Origin: Pelagimonas varians
Lineage (GTDB): Bacteria; Pseudomonadota; Alphaproteobacteria; Rhodobacterales; Rhodobacteraceae
NCBI RefSeq assembly: GCF_003208435.1
Contig: NZ_QKMF01000006.1
Location: forward strand, 62,001 to 126,000
Reading direction: 5' to 3'
DNA length: 64,000 bases
Below, piece after piece: positions 26,278-36,432 of this stretch (positions are counted from its first letter, which is position 1; each line of letters opens with the position of its first letter). Both the position numbers and the translations under genes were made by a program. The notes beneath the pieces were generated by a model, which was given only the letters and a program-made list of their open reading frames with translations, searched no databases and was not told the origin of the DNA.

Positions 26278-27453
26278 ATGAATATGTTCCCCGAGCGGTT
26301 TTCGAACCTACCGGCCTATGCGTTTCCGCGTTTGCGCGCCCTGTTGGACGTGCATGAACCTGGCGGAACCGTACGGCATATGTCGATTGGCGAACCCAAA
26401 CATGCTTTCCCTGCATGGGTGACAGAAGTCATCGCTGAACATGCTGCCGAATTCGGGCGCTATCCGCCCAACGAAGGAACACCTGAACTTCGCACCGCAA
26501 TCAGCGATTGGGTGCAGCGTCGGTATGACGTCGAAGTTGACCCTGATACGCAGGTTCTCGCGCTTAACGGCACCCGTGAGGGATTGTACAACGCTGGCAT
26601 GGCGCTGTGCCCTGCTGGCGCAACTGTGCTCATGCCCAATCCGTTTTACCAAGTTTACATGATCTCGGCGATTTCCGCCGCAGCCGAGCCGGTTTTTGTC
26701 CCCGCGACCAAAGCCACCGGTCATTTGCCGGATTTTGGTGCTTTGGATACCGAAACTCTGGATCGCGCTGCGCTGTGCTACATCTGTTCGCCTGCAAACC
26801 CGCAAGGGGTAATGGCCAGCGAGGCCTATTGGCAAGATTTGATTAGCCTCGGCGAGAAACACGATTTCCAGATTCTTGCCGATGAATGCTATTGCGAGAT
26901 TTACCGCGACACACCGCCTGTTGGCGCATTGCAGGTTGCCCGCGCAATGGGGGCCAGTGCTGAACGGGTGCTGACCTTTCATTCGCTGTCAAAACGCTCG
27001 AACCTGCCGGGATTGCGGTCTGGCTTTGTGGCGGGCGGCCCCGAAAGCATTGCACGGATGAAGCAATTGCGCGCCTATTCCGGTGCTCCTGTTCCGCTGC
27101 CGCTGCAACGCGCGTCTGAACGTCTTTGGATGGACGAAGCGCATGTTGATGAGAACCGCGCGCTTTATGGCGCAAAATATGATTTGGCTGATCGCATATT
27201 TGGTAATGTGCCGGGCTATATGTCACCGCAAGCGGGCATGTTCCTTTGGCTTCCTGTCGAGGATGGCGAAGCCGCGACGTTAAAGCTGTGGCAGCAAACC
27301 GGTGTTCGGGTGCTGCCGGGGGCCTATTTGTCGCGCGATACCGCAGCGGGCAATCCCGGGCATGGATATATTCGGGTGGCTCTGGTCGCCCCATACGAAG
27401 ACACCAAAACAGGCCTGACCCTCATTCGGGACTGTCTGTTTGGACAAGAATAA
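26278..27453 (+). CDS. Class I/II aminotransferase, DapC-like
   Basis: PLP aminotransferase of 391 residues. It resembles succinyldiaminopimelate aminotransferases: [14 protein letters not shown] and [14 protein letters not shown] near the start, [26 protein letters not shown], the Asn of [21 protein letters not shown], and the Schiff-base lysine [16 protein letters not shown]. It would serve the lysine/diaminopimelate pathway, though exact substrate is not proven. A second ATG lies two codons later. It ends 19 bases before ftsK, so the two may be one transcript. Confidence 0.9.
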   Translation: MNMFPERFSNLPAYAFPRLRALLDVHEPGGTVRHMSIGEPKHAFPAWVTEVIAEHAAEFGRYPPNEGTPELRTAISDWVQRRYDVEVDPDTQVLALNGTREGLYNAGMALCPAGATVLMPNPFYQVYMISAISAAAEPVFVPATKATGHLPDFGALDTETLDRAALCYICSPANPQGVMASEAYWQDLISLGEKHDFQILADECYCEIYRDTPPVGALQVARAMGASAERVLTFHSLSKRSNLPGLRSGFVAGGPESIARMKQLRAYSGAPVPLPLQRASERLWMDEAHVDENRALYGAKYDLADRIFGNVPGYMSPQAGMFLWLPVEDGEAATLKLWQQTGVRVLPGAYLSRDTAAGNPGHGYIRVALVAPYEDTKTGLTLIRDCLFGQE

Positions 27454-27472
27454 TAAAAACACGAGGCACGGC

Positions 27473-30400
27473 ATGGCATCTTTTCAGGCACAGGGACGCG
27501 ACCCACTGTTCGACACCGACACGGCGGCAACGCTGGAACGACGGGGCCGCGAGCTGATCGGTATTGCATTGATTGTGCTGGGCTTGATGGCCGCAGCCGC
27601 GATAGGGACCTATTCGCCGGATGATCCGTCTTGGTTCAGCGCCACCGATGCGCCGATCCAGAACTGGATGGGCCGGTTCGGGGCCCTGTTTGCCGCGCCG
27701 CTCTATACCATTTGCGGCCTTGGCGCATGGGCGATTGTCGCGACCTTGCTGATCTGGGGCGCGCGCTTTGTTTCGCATATCGGCGAGGGGCGTTTCTTTT
27801 GCGCTGTGTTCTCTCCGATTTGGATCGCCACTTGTTCTGTCTATGCCGCCGGATTGCCAGAAGCCGCCGAATGGGGGCACAACTTTGGCATGGGCGGTCT
27901 GTTTGGCGATATGATTATGGGCTCAATGCTCAATATCTTGCCCTTTTCTGCGGCCGTAGGCCTGAAAATCATGCAACTGGTGCTGGGCGGAGTGATCTTG
28001 CTGATGGGGGCCTTTGTGCTGGGCTCAACCCGTGAAGAGCTAAGCCGCATTGGCCGGTTCCTTATTGTAGGTGTGGTCATGACCTATGCCACACTGATGC
28101 GCTTTGCCGGACGCGGGGCCGTTGGTGCTGTCGGGGCTGCGCAGCGTATGCAAGCCGCCAATGCCGACCGCCGCGACGCTCGCAAAGCCGAAGCCGCCGA
28201 AGCTGCGACTTGGGTCGCGACACAAAGCTCTATGCCATCTGCGCCGCGCGTCCAGCGTGCCGATCTGGCCGCTGTTGAAGCGACCGCTGACCCCGAAGAT
28301 TTCCTTGTAGATGACGAGGATGATCTGACCGAAGAAGCCCCTGCCAAGGGTGGATTGCTGTCACGGATGCCATCCTTGATCCGCCGAGGTGTAGAGCCGA
28401 TGCCAGAGCCAGAATTGGTCTCGAACGTCGTGGATCACGATGTAGAAGCGCCCGGAGCGGACCGTATCAAATCCAAAATTGCTGATGCTGTCAAAACCCG
28501 CCGCCGTGAAAGCCCGGTTGCCGCACGCGCCCAGCATGACCCTAGCAAGCCTTTGACCAAGGGGCGTGGGCATGGGCCGCAGCCCTTGATTGTGAACAAT
28601 GCTTCACGGGTTGAGGGGCTTCCGCCCGAACCTCCCTTGACGGCTGCTGGTGCGGTAGGGTTGGTGAACGAGGCACCAATGATCGAAGCGGTTGACGAAG
28701 ACTTTGATGTCGAAAGCACCCCGCCGCCAGTGCCCGAGATGGCACCTGCCGCCCCTCAGGTCGATCACTATACCGAAATGGGCGATTTTGACGACTATGG
28801 GAGCGATGACCCTGTCGCGGCCATTGCCGAAGAACCGGCACCGCAACCGCGCATGGCCAAGCCGCATGTGCCGATCCCCGTCGCCGAGCCGAAAAAAGTG
28901 GTTCAACCGCAGATCCGCAAAGCGATTTTACCCTCGAAACGCGCCCAAGCCGAAGCGCAGCCCAGCCTGAAGTTTGATGAAAACAAGCCGGACTACGAAC
29001 TGCCGCCACTGGGCTTGTTGATGTCCCCCGAAGGCATAGAGCGTCATCACTTGTCGGATGAAGCGCTTGAAGAAAACGCGCGTATGCTTGAGGCAGTTTT
29101 GGACGATTATGGCGTCAAAGGTGAAATCGTCAGCGTCCGCCCCGGTCCTGTGGTCACCATGTACGAACTTGAACCCGCGCCGGGTTTGAAAGCTTCGCGC
29201 GTTATCGGGTTGGCGGATGATATTGCCCGTTCGATGTCTGCTTTGTCGGCGCGTGTATCCACGGTGCCCGGTCGGAGCGTGATCGGTATCGAACTGCCCA
29301 ATGATTTCCGCGAAATGGTCTGTTTCCGCGAGATTCTGGCGGGCCGTGAATTTGGGGACGGCAACCACAAACTGCCATTGGCGCTGGGCAAAGACATTGG
29401 CGGTGACCCCGTTGTCGCCAATCTTGCCAAGATGCCTCACCTGTTGATTGCGGGGACCACTGGCTCCGGTAAATCGGTTGCGATCAACACGATGATCTTG
29501 TCACTGCTGTACAAGCTGACACCGGATGACTGCCGCCTGATTATGATCGACCCCAAAATGCTGGAATTGTCCGTCTATGACGGTATTCCGCACCTGCTGT
29601 CACCAGTTGTGACCGATCCAAAAAAGGCTGTGGTGGCCTTGAAGTGGGTCGTTGGTGAAATGGAAGATCGGTATCGCAAGATGTCCAAAATGGGCGTGCG
29701 GAATATTGACGGCTACAACGGCCGTGTTGCCGATGCCTTGGCCAAAGGCGAGATGTTCTCGCGCACGGTTCAAACCGGTTTTGATGATGAGACAGGTGAG
29801 CCAGTCTTTGAAACTGATGAGTTCGAGCCAAAGAAAATGCCTTATATCGTCGTGATTGTTGACGAAATGGCTGACCTGATGATGGTCGCGGGCAAAGAAA
29901 TCGAGGCGTGTATCCAGCGTTTGGCGCAGATGGCCCGTGCCTCTGGCATCCACCTGATTATGGCGACGCAGCGTCCGTCGGTTGATGTTATCACCGGTAC
30001 GATCAAGGCAAACTTCCCGACACGGATCTCGTTCCAAGTCACGTCGAAGATCGACAGCCGGACGATTTTAGGGGAAATGGGTGCCGAACAACTGCTTGGC
30101 ATGGGCGACATGCTGTACATGGCGGGCGGCGCAAAAATCACCCGCTGCCACGGTCCGTTTGTGTCCGATGAAGAAGTCGAAGAAATCGTCAACCACCTCA
30201 AAGCCTTTGGTCCGCCAGAGTATGTGGGCGGTGTTGTCGCTGGTCCGGACGACGAAAAAGCCAGCAACATTGACGCGGTGCTGGGGCTGAATACGGGCGG
30301 CAACACCAATGGTGAAGACGCGCTTTATGATCAGGCGGTCGGGATTGTGATCAAAGACCGCAAATGCTCGACCTCTTATATCCAGCGCAAACTGGCGATT

Positions 30401-30505
30401 GGCTACAATAAAGCTGCGCGCTTGGTTGAACAGATGGAAGACGAAGGCGTGGTGTCTTCGGCCAACCATGTCGGCAAACGCGAAATCTTGGTGCCCGAAC
30501 AATAA
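27473..30505 (+). CDS. ftsK: DNA translocase FtsK
   Basis: Septal DNA pump of 1010 residues. An N-terminal membrane domain with about four hydrophobic segments (30-190) is followed by an Ala/Pro/Glu-rich linker of about 330 residues, then the motor domain with Walker [14 protein letters not shown], Walker [12 protein letters not shown] and [21 protein letters not shown], and a C-terminal winged-helix gamma domain ([24 protein letters not shown]) that reads KOPS. Start at 27473 has ACGAGG upstream. It is preceded by an aminotransferase and followed by lolA, as seen in related genomes. Confidence 0.97.
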   Translation: MASFQAQGRDPLFDTDTAATLERRGRELIGIALIVLGLMAAAAIGTYSPDDPSWFSATDAPIQNWMGRFGALFAAPLYTICGLGAWAIVATLLIWGARFVSHIGEGRFFCAVFSPIWIATCSVYAAGLPEAAEWGHNFGMGGLFGDMIMGSMLNILPFSAAVGLKIMQLVLGGVILLMGAFVLGSTREELSRIGRFLIVGVVMTYATLMRFAGRGAVGAVGAAQRMQAANADRRDARKAEAAEAATWVATQSSMPSAPRVQRADLAAVEATADPEDFLVDDEDDLTEEAPAKGGLLSRMPSLIRRGVEPMPEPELVSNVVDHDVEAPGADRIKSKIADAVKTRRRESPVAARAQHDPSKPLTKGRGHGPQPLIVNNASRVEGLPPEPPLTAAGAVGLVNEAPMIEAVDEDFDVESTPPPVPEMAPAAPQVDHYTEMGDFDDYGSDDPVAAIAEEPAPQPRMAKPHVPIPVAEPKKVVQPQIRKAILPSKRAQAEAQPSLKFDENKPDYELPPLGLLMSPEGIERHHLSDEALEENARMLEAVLDDYGVKGEIVSVRPGPVVTMYELEPAPGLKASRVIGLADDIARSMSALSARVSTVPGRSVIGIELPNDFREMVCFREILAGREFGDGNHKLPLALGKDIGGDPVVANLAKMPHLLIAGTTGSGKSVAINTMILSLLYKLTPDDCRLIMIDPKMLELSVYDGIPHLLSPVVTDPKKAVVALKWVVGEMEDRYRKMSKMGVRNIDGYNGRVADALAKGEMFSRTVQTGFDDETGEPVFETDEFEPKKMPYIVVIVDEMADLMMVAGKEIEACIQRLAQMARASGIHLIMATQRPSVDVITGTIKANFPTRISFQVTSKIDSRTILGEMGAEQLLGMGDMLYMAGGAKITRCHGPFVSDEEVEEIVNHLKAFGPPEYVGGVVAGPDDEKASNIDAVLGLNTGGNTNGEDALYDQAVGIVIKDRKCSTSYIQRKLAIGYNKAARLVEQMEDEGVVSSANHVGKREILVPEQ

Positions 30506-30693
30506 CCTTTGGGCCGAGCGCGCCGAGAGATTTCCGGAATTTATGGATGAAGTTTAAGGCGTTCCTTGGAAAAGGAGCACCTTTTTCCCCTTGATCGGCA
30601 TGCTTTCGCCCCCGATATCGAGTGGGAAGCCGGTGCTATCGCATATCCAAACGGATCATGCGACAAAGCTGGCAATACGAGCAGAAGGACCAA

Positions 30694-31293
30694 ATGATGA
30701 TCCGTATTCTTGTCGCCTCTTTGACCTTGTTGGTTGCGGCCATGCCTGCACAGGCGCAAAAACTCTCTCTGAACGAAATCTCGAACTATCTCAATACGAT
30801 CACATCTGCCGAAAGCGGGTTCACCCAGATCAATGCGGACGGCACGATTTCCACGGGGACAATTTATATCAAACGCCCCGGTAAGGTGCGTTTTGACTAT
30901 AACCCACCAGAAAAAGCCTTGGTCCTAGCCTCGGCTGGGGCGGTCTATATCCTTGACCGCAAGCTGGGTGGGCAGCCTGAAACCTATCCGCTAAGCCGAA
31001 CGCCTCTATCGATTATTTTGGCGAGAAACGTCAATTTGGCTAAGACGGGAATGGTTACAGGTCACGGTTATGACGGGACTGCTACAGTTGTGACTGCCCG
31101 TGACCCGGAGCATCCTGAATACGGCTCGATCCAGCTGAAATTCACCGGTCAGCCCGTGCAGCTACGCCAGTGGGTTATCGATGACGGAAACGGTAGCCAG
31201 ACGACTGTGGTAATTGGTGGGCTGGCTAAGAAAAGCCTGCCCAACAAGTTGTTTGCTATTGAGCCCGAAGTCAAAAAGCTCAATCGGAACTGA
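30694..31293 (+). CDS. lolA: Outer-membrane lipoprotein carrier LolA-like protein
   Basis: Periplasmic carrier that takes lipoproteins to the outer membrane. The 199-residue product has a signal peptide (LVAAMPAQAQKL) and LolA-like mature sequence: GFTQINADGTISTGTIYIKRPGKVRFDYNPP and later QLRQWVIDDGNGSQTTVVI. The start at 30694 has AGAAGGA upstream; a longer in-frame start would remove the signal character. It lies 188 bases after ftsK, a gene order that is common in this group. Confidence 0.92.
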   Translation: MMIRILVASLTLLVAAMPAQAQKLSLNEISNYLNTITSAESGFTQINADGTISTGTIYIKRPGKVRFDYNPPEKALVLASAGAVYILDRKLGGQPETYPLSRTPLSIILARNVNLAKTGMVTGHGYDGTATVVTARDPEHPEYGSIQLKFTGQPVQLRQWVIDDGNGSQTTVVIGGLAKKSLPNKLFAIEPEVKKLNRN

Positions 31294-31296
31294 GCC

Positions 31297-31887
31297 CTAT
31301 CGGGCGGCGCGGCAATTCGCCAGTTGGCCTTTGTAGGTCACGGCGCGTTGCCCGACTTCGGATGAGACACGCAGCAACCACGATTTTGAATTGTAGGTGC
31401 CGCGGCGATAGCCCCCGCGCCCTTCGTGATAGGCAAGGTATTGCTTACGCGCGTCCCACAGCGGAATGCCAAGCTGTTCCTTGGTGTCATTCATGTACCA
31501 CCCCATGAAGTCTGTCGCGTCTTTGATGTTGTCACGCTTGGCGCTACGGCGGCCTTCATCAGCCAGATATTCTTTCCAAGTGGCATCAAGTGCCTGACTG
31601 TACCCAAAGGCTGAACTTTGGCGACCTACGGGAATCACACCCAGCTCATAGCGCAGCGGTGTGCGCGCATCCGAGATGAATTTGCTTTCCTGATAGATGG
31701 TTGCCATCTGCACATGCACTGGCACGCCCCATTTACGCTCTGCCGAGCGGAAGGCCCTGTAATAGTTTGGACGCTGCTTTAGAATTTCGCAGGCGTTGTC
31801 TAGATTGCGCGGTGCTTTGCCCGAACCGCCCCCCCCACAGGAGGCGACGAGTGTTAAAATCACCATTGCGCGAAGCCACTTGCTCAT
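31297..31887 (-). CDS. Lipoprotein transglycosylase with SLT domain
   Basis: 196-residue predicted lipoprotein: hydrophobic N-terminus with the lipobox LVASC (Cys at about 17), then a short Gly-rich linker. The body has an SLT-type goose-lysozyme-like fold: VQMATIYQESKFISDAR (catalytic Glu), FGYSQALDATWKEYL, ATDFMGWYMNDTKEQLGI and YLAYHEGRGGYRRG. It probably cleaves peptidoglycan while anchored to a membrane. It is convergent with lolA, ending four bases away. Confidence 0.88.
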   Translation of the reverse strand: MSKWLRAMVILTLVASCGGGGSGKAPRNLDNACEILKQRPNYYRAFRSAERKWGVPVHVQMATIYQESKFISDARTPLRYELGVIPVGRQSSAFGYSQALDATWKEYLADEGRRSAKRDNIKDATDFMGWYMNDTKEQLGIPLWDARKQYLAYHEGRGGYRRGTYNSKSWLLRVSSEVGQRAVTYKGQLANCRAAR

Positions 31888-32104
31888 ATGCCTCTAGCTC
31901 TTTTTCTTTTGTTATTTTGAGGTCAGTCTACCGTATTCACGCCCCTATGAAAATCACATTTCCACTAGGGTATGGAATCCCGCAGATAGCGGGTGTATCA
32001 CCGCAACTCGGAGGCACTGCACAGTGTGTTTCCCAGAAATAATCCCCAATCGTTGGACAAGTAACGTTGTTTTTCGGTAACCTAGGGGGGCAAAGAGGCG
32101 GATC

Positions 32105-32431
32105 ATGTTACATCAACGCGCGAAATATCACCTTGGCCAGGTTGTTCGGCACCGTAAGCATCCGTTTCGGGGCGTGGTGTTTGACGTCGATCCCGAATTT
32201 GCCAACACGGACGAATGGTACGAAGCGATTCCAGAAGAGGCGCGTCCTATCAAAAAGCAACCTTTCTACCACTTGTTGGCTGAAAACGATCAAAGCTTTT
32301 ACGTGGCTTACGTGTCAGAACAAAACCTTGTGGCTGACTATTCTGGCGAACCTGTCGATCACCCAGATATTCCCGATCTGTTCGGGGCTTTCGAAGATGG
32401 TAGCTATGAGCTGCATTTCCAACTGAACTAA
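32105..32431 (+). CDS. hspQ: Heat shock protein HspQ
   Basis: 108 residues matching the HspQ/YccV hemimethylated-DNA-binding family: KYHLGQVVRHRKHPFRGVVFDVDPEF, PFYHLLAENDQSFYVAYVSEQNL. HspQ stimulates Lon proteolysis in enterobacteria. Length fits. The ribosome site is AAAGAGGCGG before the ATG. It is separated from the divergent transglycosylase by about 217 bases of non-coding DNA that should hold its promoter; I could not identify a clear sigma-32 promoter there. Confidence 0.93.
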   Translation: MLHQRAKYHLGQVVRHRKHPFRGVVFDVDPEFANTDEWYEAIPEEARPIKKQPFYHLLAENDQSFYVAYVSEQNLVADYSGEPVDHPDIPDLFGAFEDGSYELHFQLN

Positions 32432-32451
32432 CGTTTGGGGGCGGTGGGATG

Positions 32452-33495
32452 CTACAGTGCATCCTCCACCAGCTTCAAAAACGCATCAACATTTTCGTGG
32501 GTTTGCGCCCAATCGCAAACCAGTCGTGCTGTGACCAGGTCATCGTCAGCTCCGGTTTCCGGATCCATCAGAATATAAACAGCCCCTTGTGCCAACAACG
32601 TGTGATGCACATGGCGGGGCAGGCGGAAAAACAGCAGGTTGGCGGGCACTTCGGTGACAATGTCTATCCCCAGACGCTGCAACCCATCAAATAGACGGCT
32701 GCATGTGGCGTTTGAGCGGTTGGCAAGGTCACGCCAAAGATCGTCTTGCAAAAAGGCCTGCATCTGCGCTGCCAGATACCTGTGTTTGGAAAACAGATGC
32801 GCGCCGCGCTTGCGTCTGAGTTCAAATTCACGGGCGCGTTTGGGATCAAAGATCACCACGGCCTCGACCCCCATCAAACCGTTTTTGGTCCCACCAAAGA
32901 CCGCGACATCGACCCCCAACTTCCATGACATTTCTGCGGGTGTGCATTGCAATGCGGCACAGGCTTGGGAAAACCGCGCGCCATCCAAATGAACGGGCAG
33001 GTTGTATTCTTTTGCGACGGAGCAGAGGCCCTGCATTTCAGCCAGCGAATAAACATTTCCCAGTTCGGCGACATTGGTAATCGACACCGCGCCGCGTTGT
33101 GGGCCATGCACACCGCGATTTTCTTCACCCTCAATAGCCTTGCGTAAAGCCACAGGGGACATACGGTCGCCGCCGGGCACCAAAGTTAGCTTGGCGCCGC
33201 CGGTGTAGAATTCCGGGGCGTTGCATTCGTCTTCGTGGATGTGGGCGCGGTCAGAACAGAACACAGTTTCGAAGGGTTGGCACAGCACAGACAGTGCCAG
33301 AACATTGGCGGCAGTGCCTGTCGCGACCAAATAGACTGCAGCGTCAGGGGCTTCGAACAAGTCACGAATTTGCGCTGTTACAGAAACCGTCAGATCATCT
33401 GCGCCATATGATTTTGCATAGCCGTCGTTGGCCCGCGTCAGAGCGTCCAACACAGTAGGGTGCACAGGGCCGGAATTATCAGAGGCAAAAAACAC
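32452..33495 (-). CDS. ltaE: Low-specificity threonine aldolase
   Basis: PLP enzyme that splits threonine to glycine and acetaldehyde. The 347-residue product shows FASDNSGPVHPTVLDAL, GTAANVLALSVL, HIHEDECNAPEFYTGG, LPVHLDGARFSQA and the Schiff-base lysine in FGGTKNGLMGVEAV. The start is GTG at 33495, with GAGGAG eight bases before it. The upstream gene's TAG overlaps the GTG by one base, so the two are coupled. It belongs to a leftward series with ribF and a MocR regulator, all related to PLP or flavin enzymes. Confidence 0.94.
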   Translation of the reverse strand: MFFASDNSGPVHPTVLDALTRANDGYAKSYGADDLTVSVTAQIRDLFEAPDAAVYLVATGTAANVLALSVLCQPFETVFCSDRAHIHEDECNAPEFYTGGAKLTLVPGGDRMSPVALRKAIEGEENRGVHGPQRGAVSITNVAELGNVYSLAEMQGLCSVAKEYNLPVHLDGARFSQACAALQCTPAEMSWKLGVDVAVFGGTKNGLMGVEAVVIFDPKRAREFELRRKRGAHLFSKHRYLAAQMQAFLQDDLWRDLANRSNATCSRLFDGLQRLGIDIVTEVPANLLFFRLPRHVHHTLLAQGAVYILMDPETGADDDLVTARLVCDWAQTHENVDAFLKLVEDAL

Positions 33496-33965
33496 TAGAT
33501 AGGCTCCTCGATGATGTGGTCTTCCCAATCCTCATCGGCAATTTCGTATTCGGACACAGTTTGCCCGCGCATACTGATCCCTGCCTGATGAACGCTGTCC
33601 GGTGTGCCCGATATTAGCGGATGCCAGTCCGGCAGGGATTTACCATTCCACACCAGTTTGTAAGCACATGTTTCCGGCATCCAATACAGGTTCTTTTTGA
33701 TGTTGGATGGACGCAGAACGATACATTCTGGGACAAATTGATGACGGATATTATATTGGGAACAAAGACAGGTTGCATCGTCCAACAACCGGCAGGCAAC
33801 GCGGGTCAGGGCAACTTCGCCCGTGTCTTCGTCCTCGAGCTTGTTCAAGCAGCATTTGCCGCATCCATCGCACAGCGCTTCCCATTCCGGACCGCTGAGT
33901 TGGTCCATTGGTTTGCGTTCCCAAAACCGCTTTGCCAATCCGGCCCGATTAATGGGGTCGCTCAT
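33495..33965 (-). CDS. YcgN-like (UPF0260) cysteine-cluster protein
   Basis: 156-residue protein of the UPF0260/YkgJ group, with a conserved metal-binding cysteine cluster: LCDGCGKCCLNKLED, VACRLLDDATCLCSQY, CIVLRPSNIKKNLYWMPETCAY. The role is unknown; the cysteines suggest a metal or iron-sulfur site. Start ATG at 33965 overlaps the ribF stop (ATGA), and its stop overlaps the ltaE start. An in-frame ATG 11 codons earlier is unlikely because it would lie inside ribF. Confidence 0.9.
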   Translation of the reverse strand: MSDPINRAGLAKRFWERKPMDQLSGPEWEALCDGCGKCCLNKLEDEDTGEVALTRVACRLLDDATCLCSQYNIRHQFVPECIVLRPSNIKKNLYWMPETCAYKLVWNGKSLPDWHPLISGTPDSVHQAGISMRGQTVSEYEIADEDWEDHIIEEPI

Positions 33966-34894
33966 ACTGCTGCCAATATTGTGCGGGCTTGAACGCAATC
34001 CGCATCCATCTGCGTGATCAAGGCATCCAATCCGTCGAATTTGAGTTCAGGTCGTAAATAATCGACCAAGGCGACGGAGAGGGTCGCGCCATATAGGTCG
34101 CCGGTGAAATCGAATACGAAAGTCTCGATGTTGGGCATGTTTTCCCCGAACATCGGACGCACGCCAACTGATGCGGCCCCGCGGTAATTGCCCTTGTGAG
34201 GGCCGTCCATTACCTCCACCAAAACAGCATAAACGCCAAACTTGGGTGGGTGCAGTCCATCAATCGACATATTGGCGGTTGGATATCCCAACTCGCGGCC
34301 CCGCTGTTCACCGCCGATCACCTTGCCTTCAATGCGGTGCCAATGGCCCAACTGTTCAGCAGCATCGCGCGGGCGGCCGTCGCTTAGCGCAGTGCGAATG
34401 GCGGTTGAAGACACTTGAATTCCTCCGGTTTCTAACAATTTAGCGATGGTTACACCAAAGCCCATCTCCGCGCCAAATTCCTTGAGGTTCGCCACGGTTC
34501 CTGATCGCTTTTGCCCAAAGCAAAAGTCGGCACCGACAACAACATGACGAAGCCCAAGTCCGTCTTGAATAACGTTTTGCGCAAATTCACGCGGTGTTAG
34601 CGATGCCAGTGCAGTGTTGAAGTTTAACTGAAACAAGTGGTCAACGCCCAGTTTGGCGAGGCGAGAGGCGCGGGCCTCGGCGCTCATCAGGCGAAACGGC
34701 GGGGCGTCGGGGGCAAAGTATTCGCGCGGATGGGGCTCAAAAGTCATGACACCAAGTGGCGCACCCGGCGCGGCTTGCCGTGCTAGTTCGATGACGGCCT
34801 GATGGCCGCGGTGCACACCATCAAAATTACCAATGGCGGCGCTGGCCCCGCGATCTTTGGAAGTGGTGAATTGGTAGTCTCGAATAATCCGCAT
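33962..34894 (-). CDS. ribF: Bifunctional riboflavin kinase / FAD synthetase
   Basis: Makes FMN and then FAD. 310 residues: N-terminal adenylyltransferase domain with AIGNFDGVHRGHQAVIE and GADFCFGQKRSGTVA, and a C-terminal flavokinase domain with IGGEQRGRELGYPTANMSID. It starts nine bases after the MocR gene and overlaps the YcgN-like gene by ATGA, so it is in a single operon with them. This gives a cofactor-centred unit: regulator with PLP-binding domain, flavin synthesis, and a PLP enzyme. Confidence 0.96.
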   Translation of the reverse strand: MRIIRDYQFTTSKDRGASAAIGNFDGVHRGHQAVIELARQAAPGAPLGVMTFEPHPREYFAPDAPPFRLMSAEARASRLAKLGVDHLFQLNFNTALASLTPREFAQNVIQDGLGLRHVVVGADFCFGQKRSGTVANLKEFGAEMGFGVTIAKLLETGGIQVSSTAIRTALSDGRPRDAAEQLGHWHRIEGKVIGGEQRGRELGYPTANMSIDGLHPPKFGVYAVLVEVMDGPHKGNYRGAASVGVRPMFGENMPNIETFVFDFTGDLYGATLSVALVDYLRPELKFDGLDALITQMDADCVQARTILAAV

Positions 34895-34903
34895 AACGGT
34901 GGC

Positions 34904-36382
34904 TTATCCTTGCTTTTTCTTTTGTGCAAGCGCATCGCCAATGCGCTTGATACCGTCTTCGATGCGCTCAGTCGGGATGGAGCTGTAGCCCAGCCGGTAA
35001 AAGTTTTGCGGTCGGTTTGGCCCAGCAAAAAATGCGCCTCCCGGCTCAATCAAAACGCCCTGTTCACGCAAGTTGGCTGCAAACTTGCGTGTGTCGCACT
35101 CTGGCGGGGCCTGCATCCAAAGGGAGGACCCGCCATGCGCACCTTTGCCCGCGATCTCTAGTCCATGTTCGGCAATCGCGGCCTCCATCACTTTTCGGCG
35201 CTCGGTGAGTGCCAAGCCTATGCGCCGTACAAGGGCATCATAGTGGCCAAGGCTCAGAAAATAGGCTGCAGTCCGTTGAATGTGCCCGGGTGGGTGACGC
35301 AAAACGCTGGCTCGCAAGGCCCGTGCTTCGCGGATAAATTCAGCAGACCCGACCAGATACCCGAGGCGCAATCCCGGAAAAAGCGATTTGGAAAAGCTGC
35401 CAACATAGACCACACGCCCGTCTTCATCGAGACTTTTGAGAGCAGGGCTGGGAGGGGCCAAAAAGGACATCTCGAATTCATAATCGTCTTCTACGACAAT
35501 CGCATCCAGTTCCGCCGCGCGTTTCAACAAAGCATCTCTGCGGTCGCGGGGGAGGGTGGATGACGTTGGGCATTGGTGGCTTGGCGTGGTGAAGATGACC
35601 TTGGTACCATCAGGAATATTTTCAGGTGGCAGACCTTTTTCGTCAACAGCCACCGGAGTGACCTGAGCCCCTGATTGGGTCAAAAGGCTGCGCAATTCCG
35701 GGTAACACGGATCTTCGATTGCCACCTTTCGGCCATCGCTGGCCAATAGCTGTGAGGACAGCCAGAGGGCGTTTTGTGCGCCAAGGGTAATCAGGATCTC
35801 ATCAGGGCCGGCAATAATACCGCGCCGCGGCAGGCTGTGCCGGGCAATAAATGTGACCAGCTCGGGATCGTCTAAATCGAATTGGTCTTGGGTCAAAGAA
35901 GCAAAATCCTTTGCCCCTAAAGCCTGCATTGCGCAAAGCCGCCAGTTCGCGTGATCAAACAGTTTGGAATCGGTCTGCCCGTAAATGAACGGGTATCGGT
36001 AGCGGGACCAGTCGGCTGGCCTTGCCATCCCGATAGGGCGATCGATTGTATACCTACGGGACAGGGCCGAGTCCCAATCAACTTTGTCTTCGGTTGTTGA
36101 AAGCGGTCCAAAATCCGGCGGTTCAGGGGCGTTTTCACTGACGAAGTAACCGGACCGCCCCTTTGAGCTGAGGTAATCGTTGGCCTGTAGTTCAGTGTAG
36201 GCCAAGGTGACGGTAATCCGGCTAACGCCCAGATTTTTCGCCAATTGACGGGTTGAGGGGAGCTTTTCCCCACGCCTGAAACGGCCCGATAAAATGCCCT
36301 CCGCAACCATTTGCTGGATGCGCGATTGCAGCGTACCTTGACTGTTTTGATTTAAAAAGAAGGTCTCAACGGGTATAGCCAT
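34904..36382 (-). CDS. MocR/PdxR-type GntR transcriptional regulator with aminotransferase domain
   Basis: 492-residue regulator. An N-terminal winged helix of the GntR type (GILSGRFRRGEKLPSTRQLAKNLGVSRITVTLAYTELQ, about residues 29-66) is fused to a fold-type-I aminotransferase domain with the PLP lysine in GSFSKSLFPGLRLGY. Such proteins sense PLP or an amino acid; PdxR regulates PLP synthesis. Unusually for the family it is not divergent from a target but starts an operon with ribF, a YcgN-like gene and ltaE, with YggS lying upstream in the same direction. The target genes are not known. Confidence 0.92.
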   Translation of the reverse strand: MAIPVETFFLNQNSQGTLQSRIQQMVAEGILSGRFRRGEKLPSTRQLAKNLGVSRITVTLAYTELQANDYLSSKGRSGYFVSENAPEPPDFGPLSTTEDKVDWDSALSRRYTIDRPIGMARPADWSRYRYPFIYGQTDSKLFDHANWRLCAMQALGAKDFASLTQDQFDLDDPELVTFIARHSLPRRGIIAGPDEILITLGAQNALWLSSQLLASDGRKVAIEDPCYPELRSLLTQSGAQVTPVAVDEKGLPPENIPDGTKVIFTTPSHQCPTSSTLPRDRRDALLKRAAELDAIVVEDDYEFEMSFLAPPSPALKSLDEDGRVVYVGSFSKSLFPGLRLGYLVGSAEFIREARALRASVLRHPPGHIQRTAAYFLSLGHYDALVRRIGLALTERRKVMEAAIAEHGLEIAGKGAHGGSSLWMQAPPECDTRKFAANLREQGVLIEPGGAFFAGPNRPQNFYRLGYSSIPTERIEDGIKRIGDALAQKKKQG

Positions 36383-36432
36383 GGGGTTAGACTAAACTGG
36401 CTTTAAGTCAGCTTCAATCTGGATATATCGAT

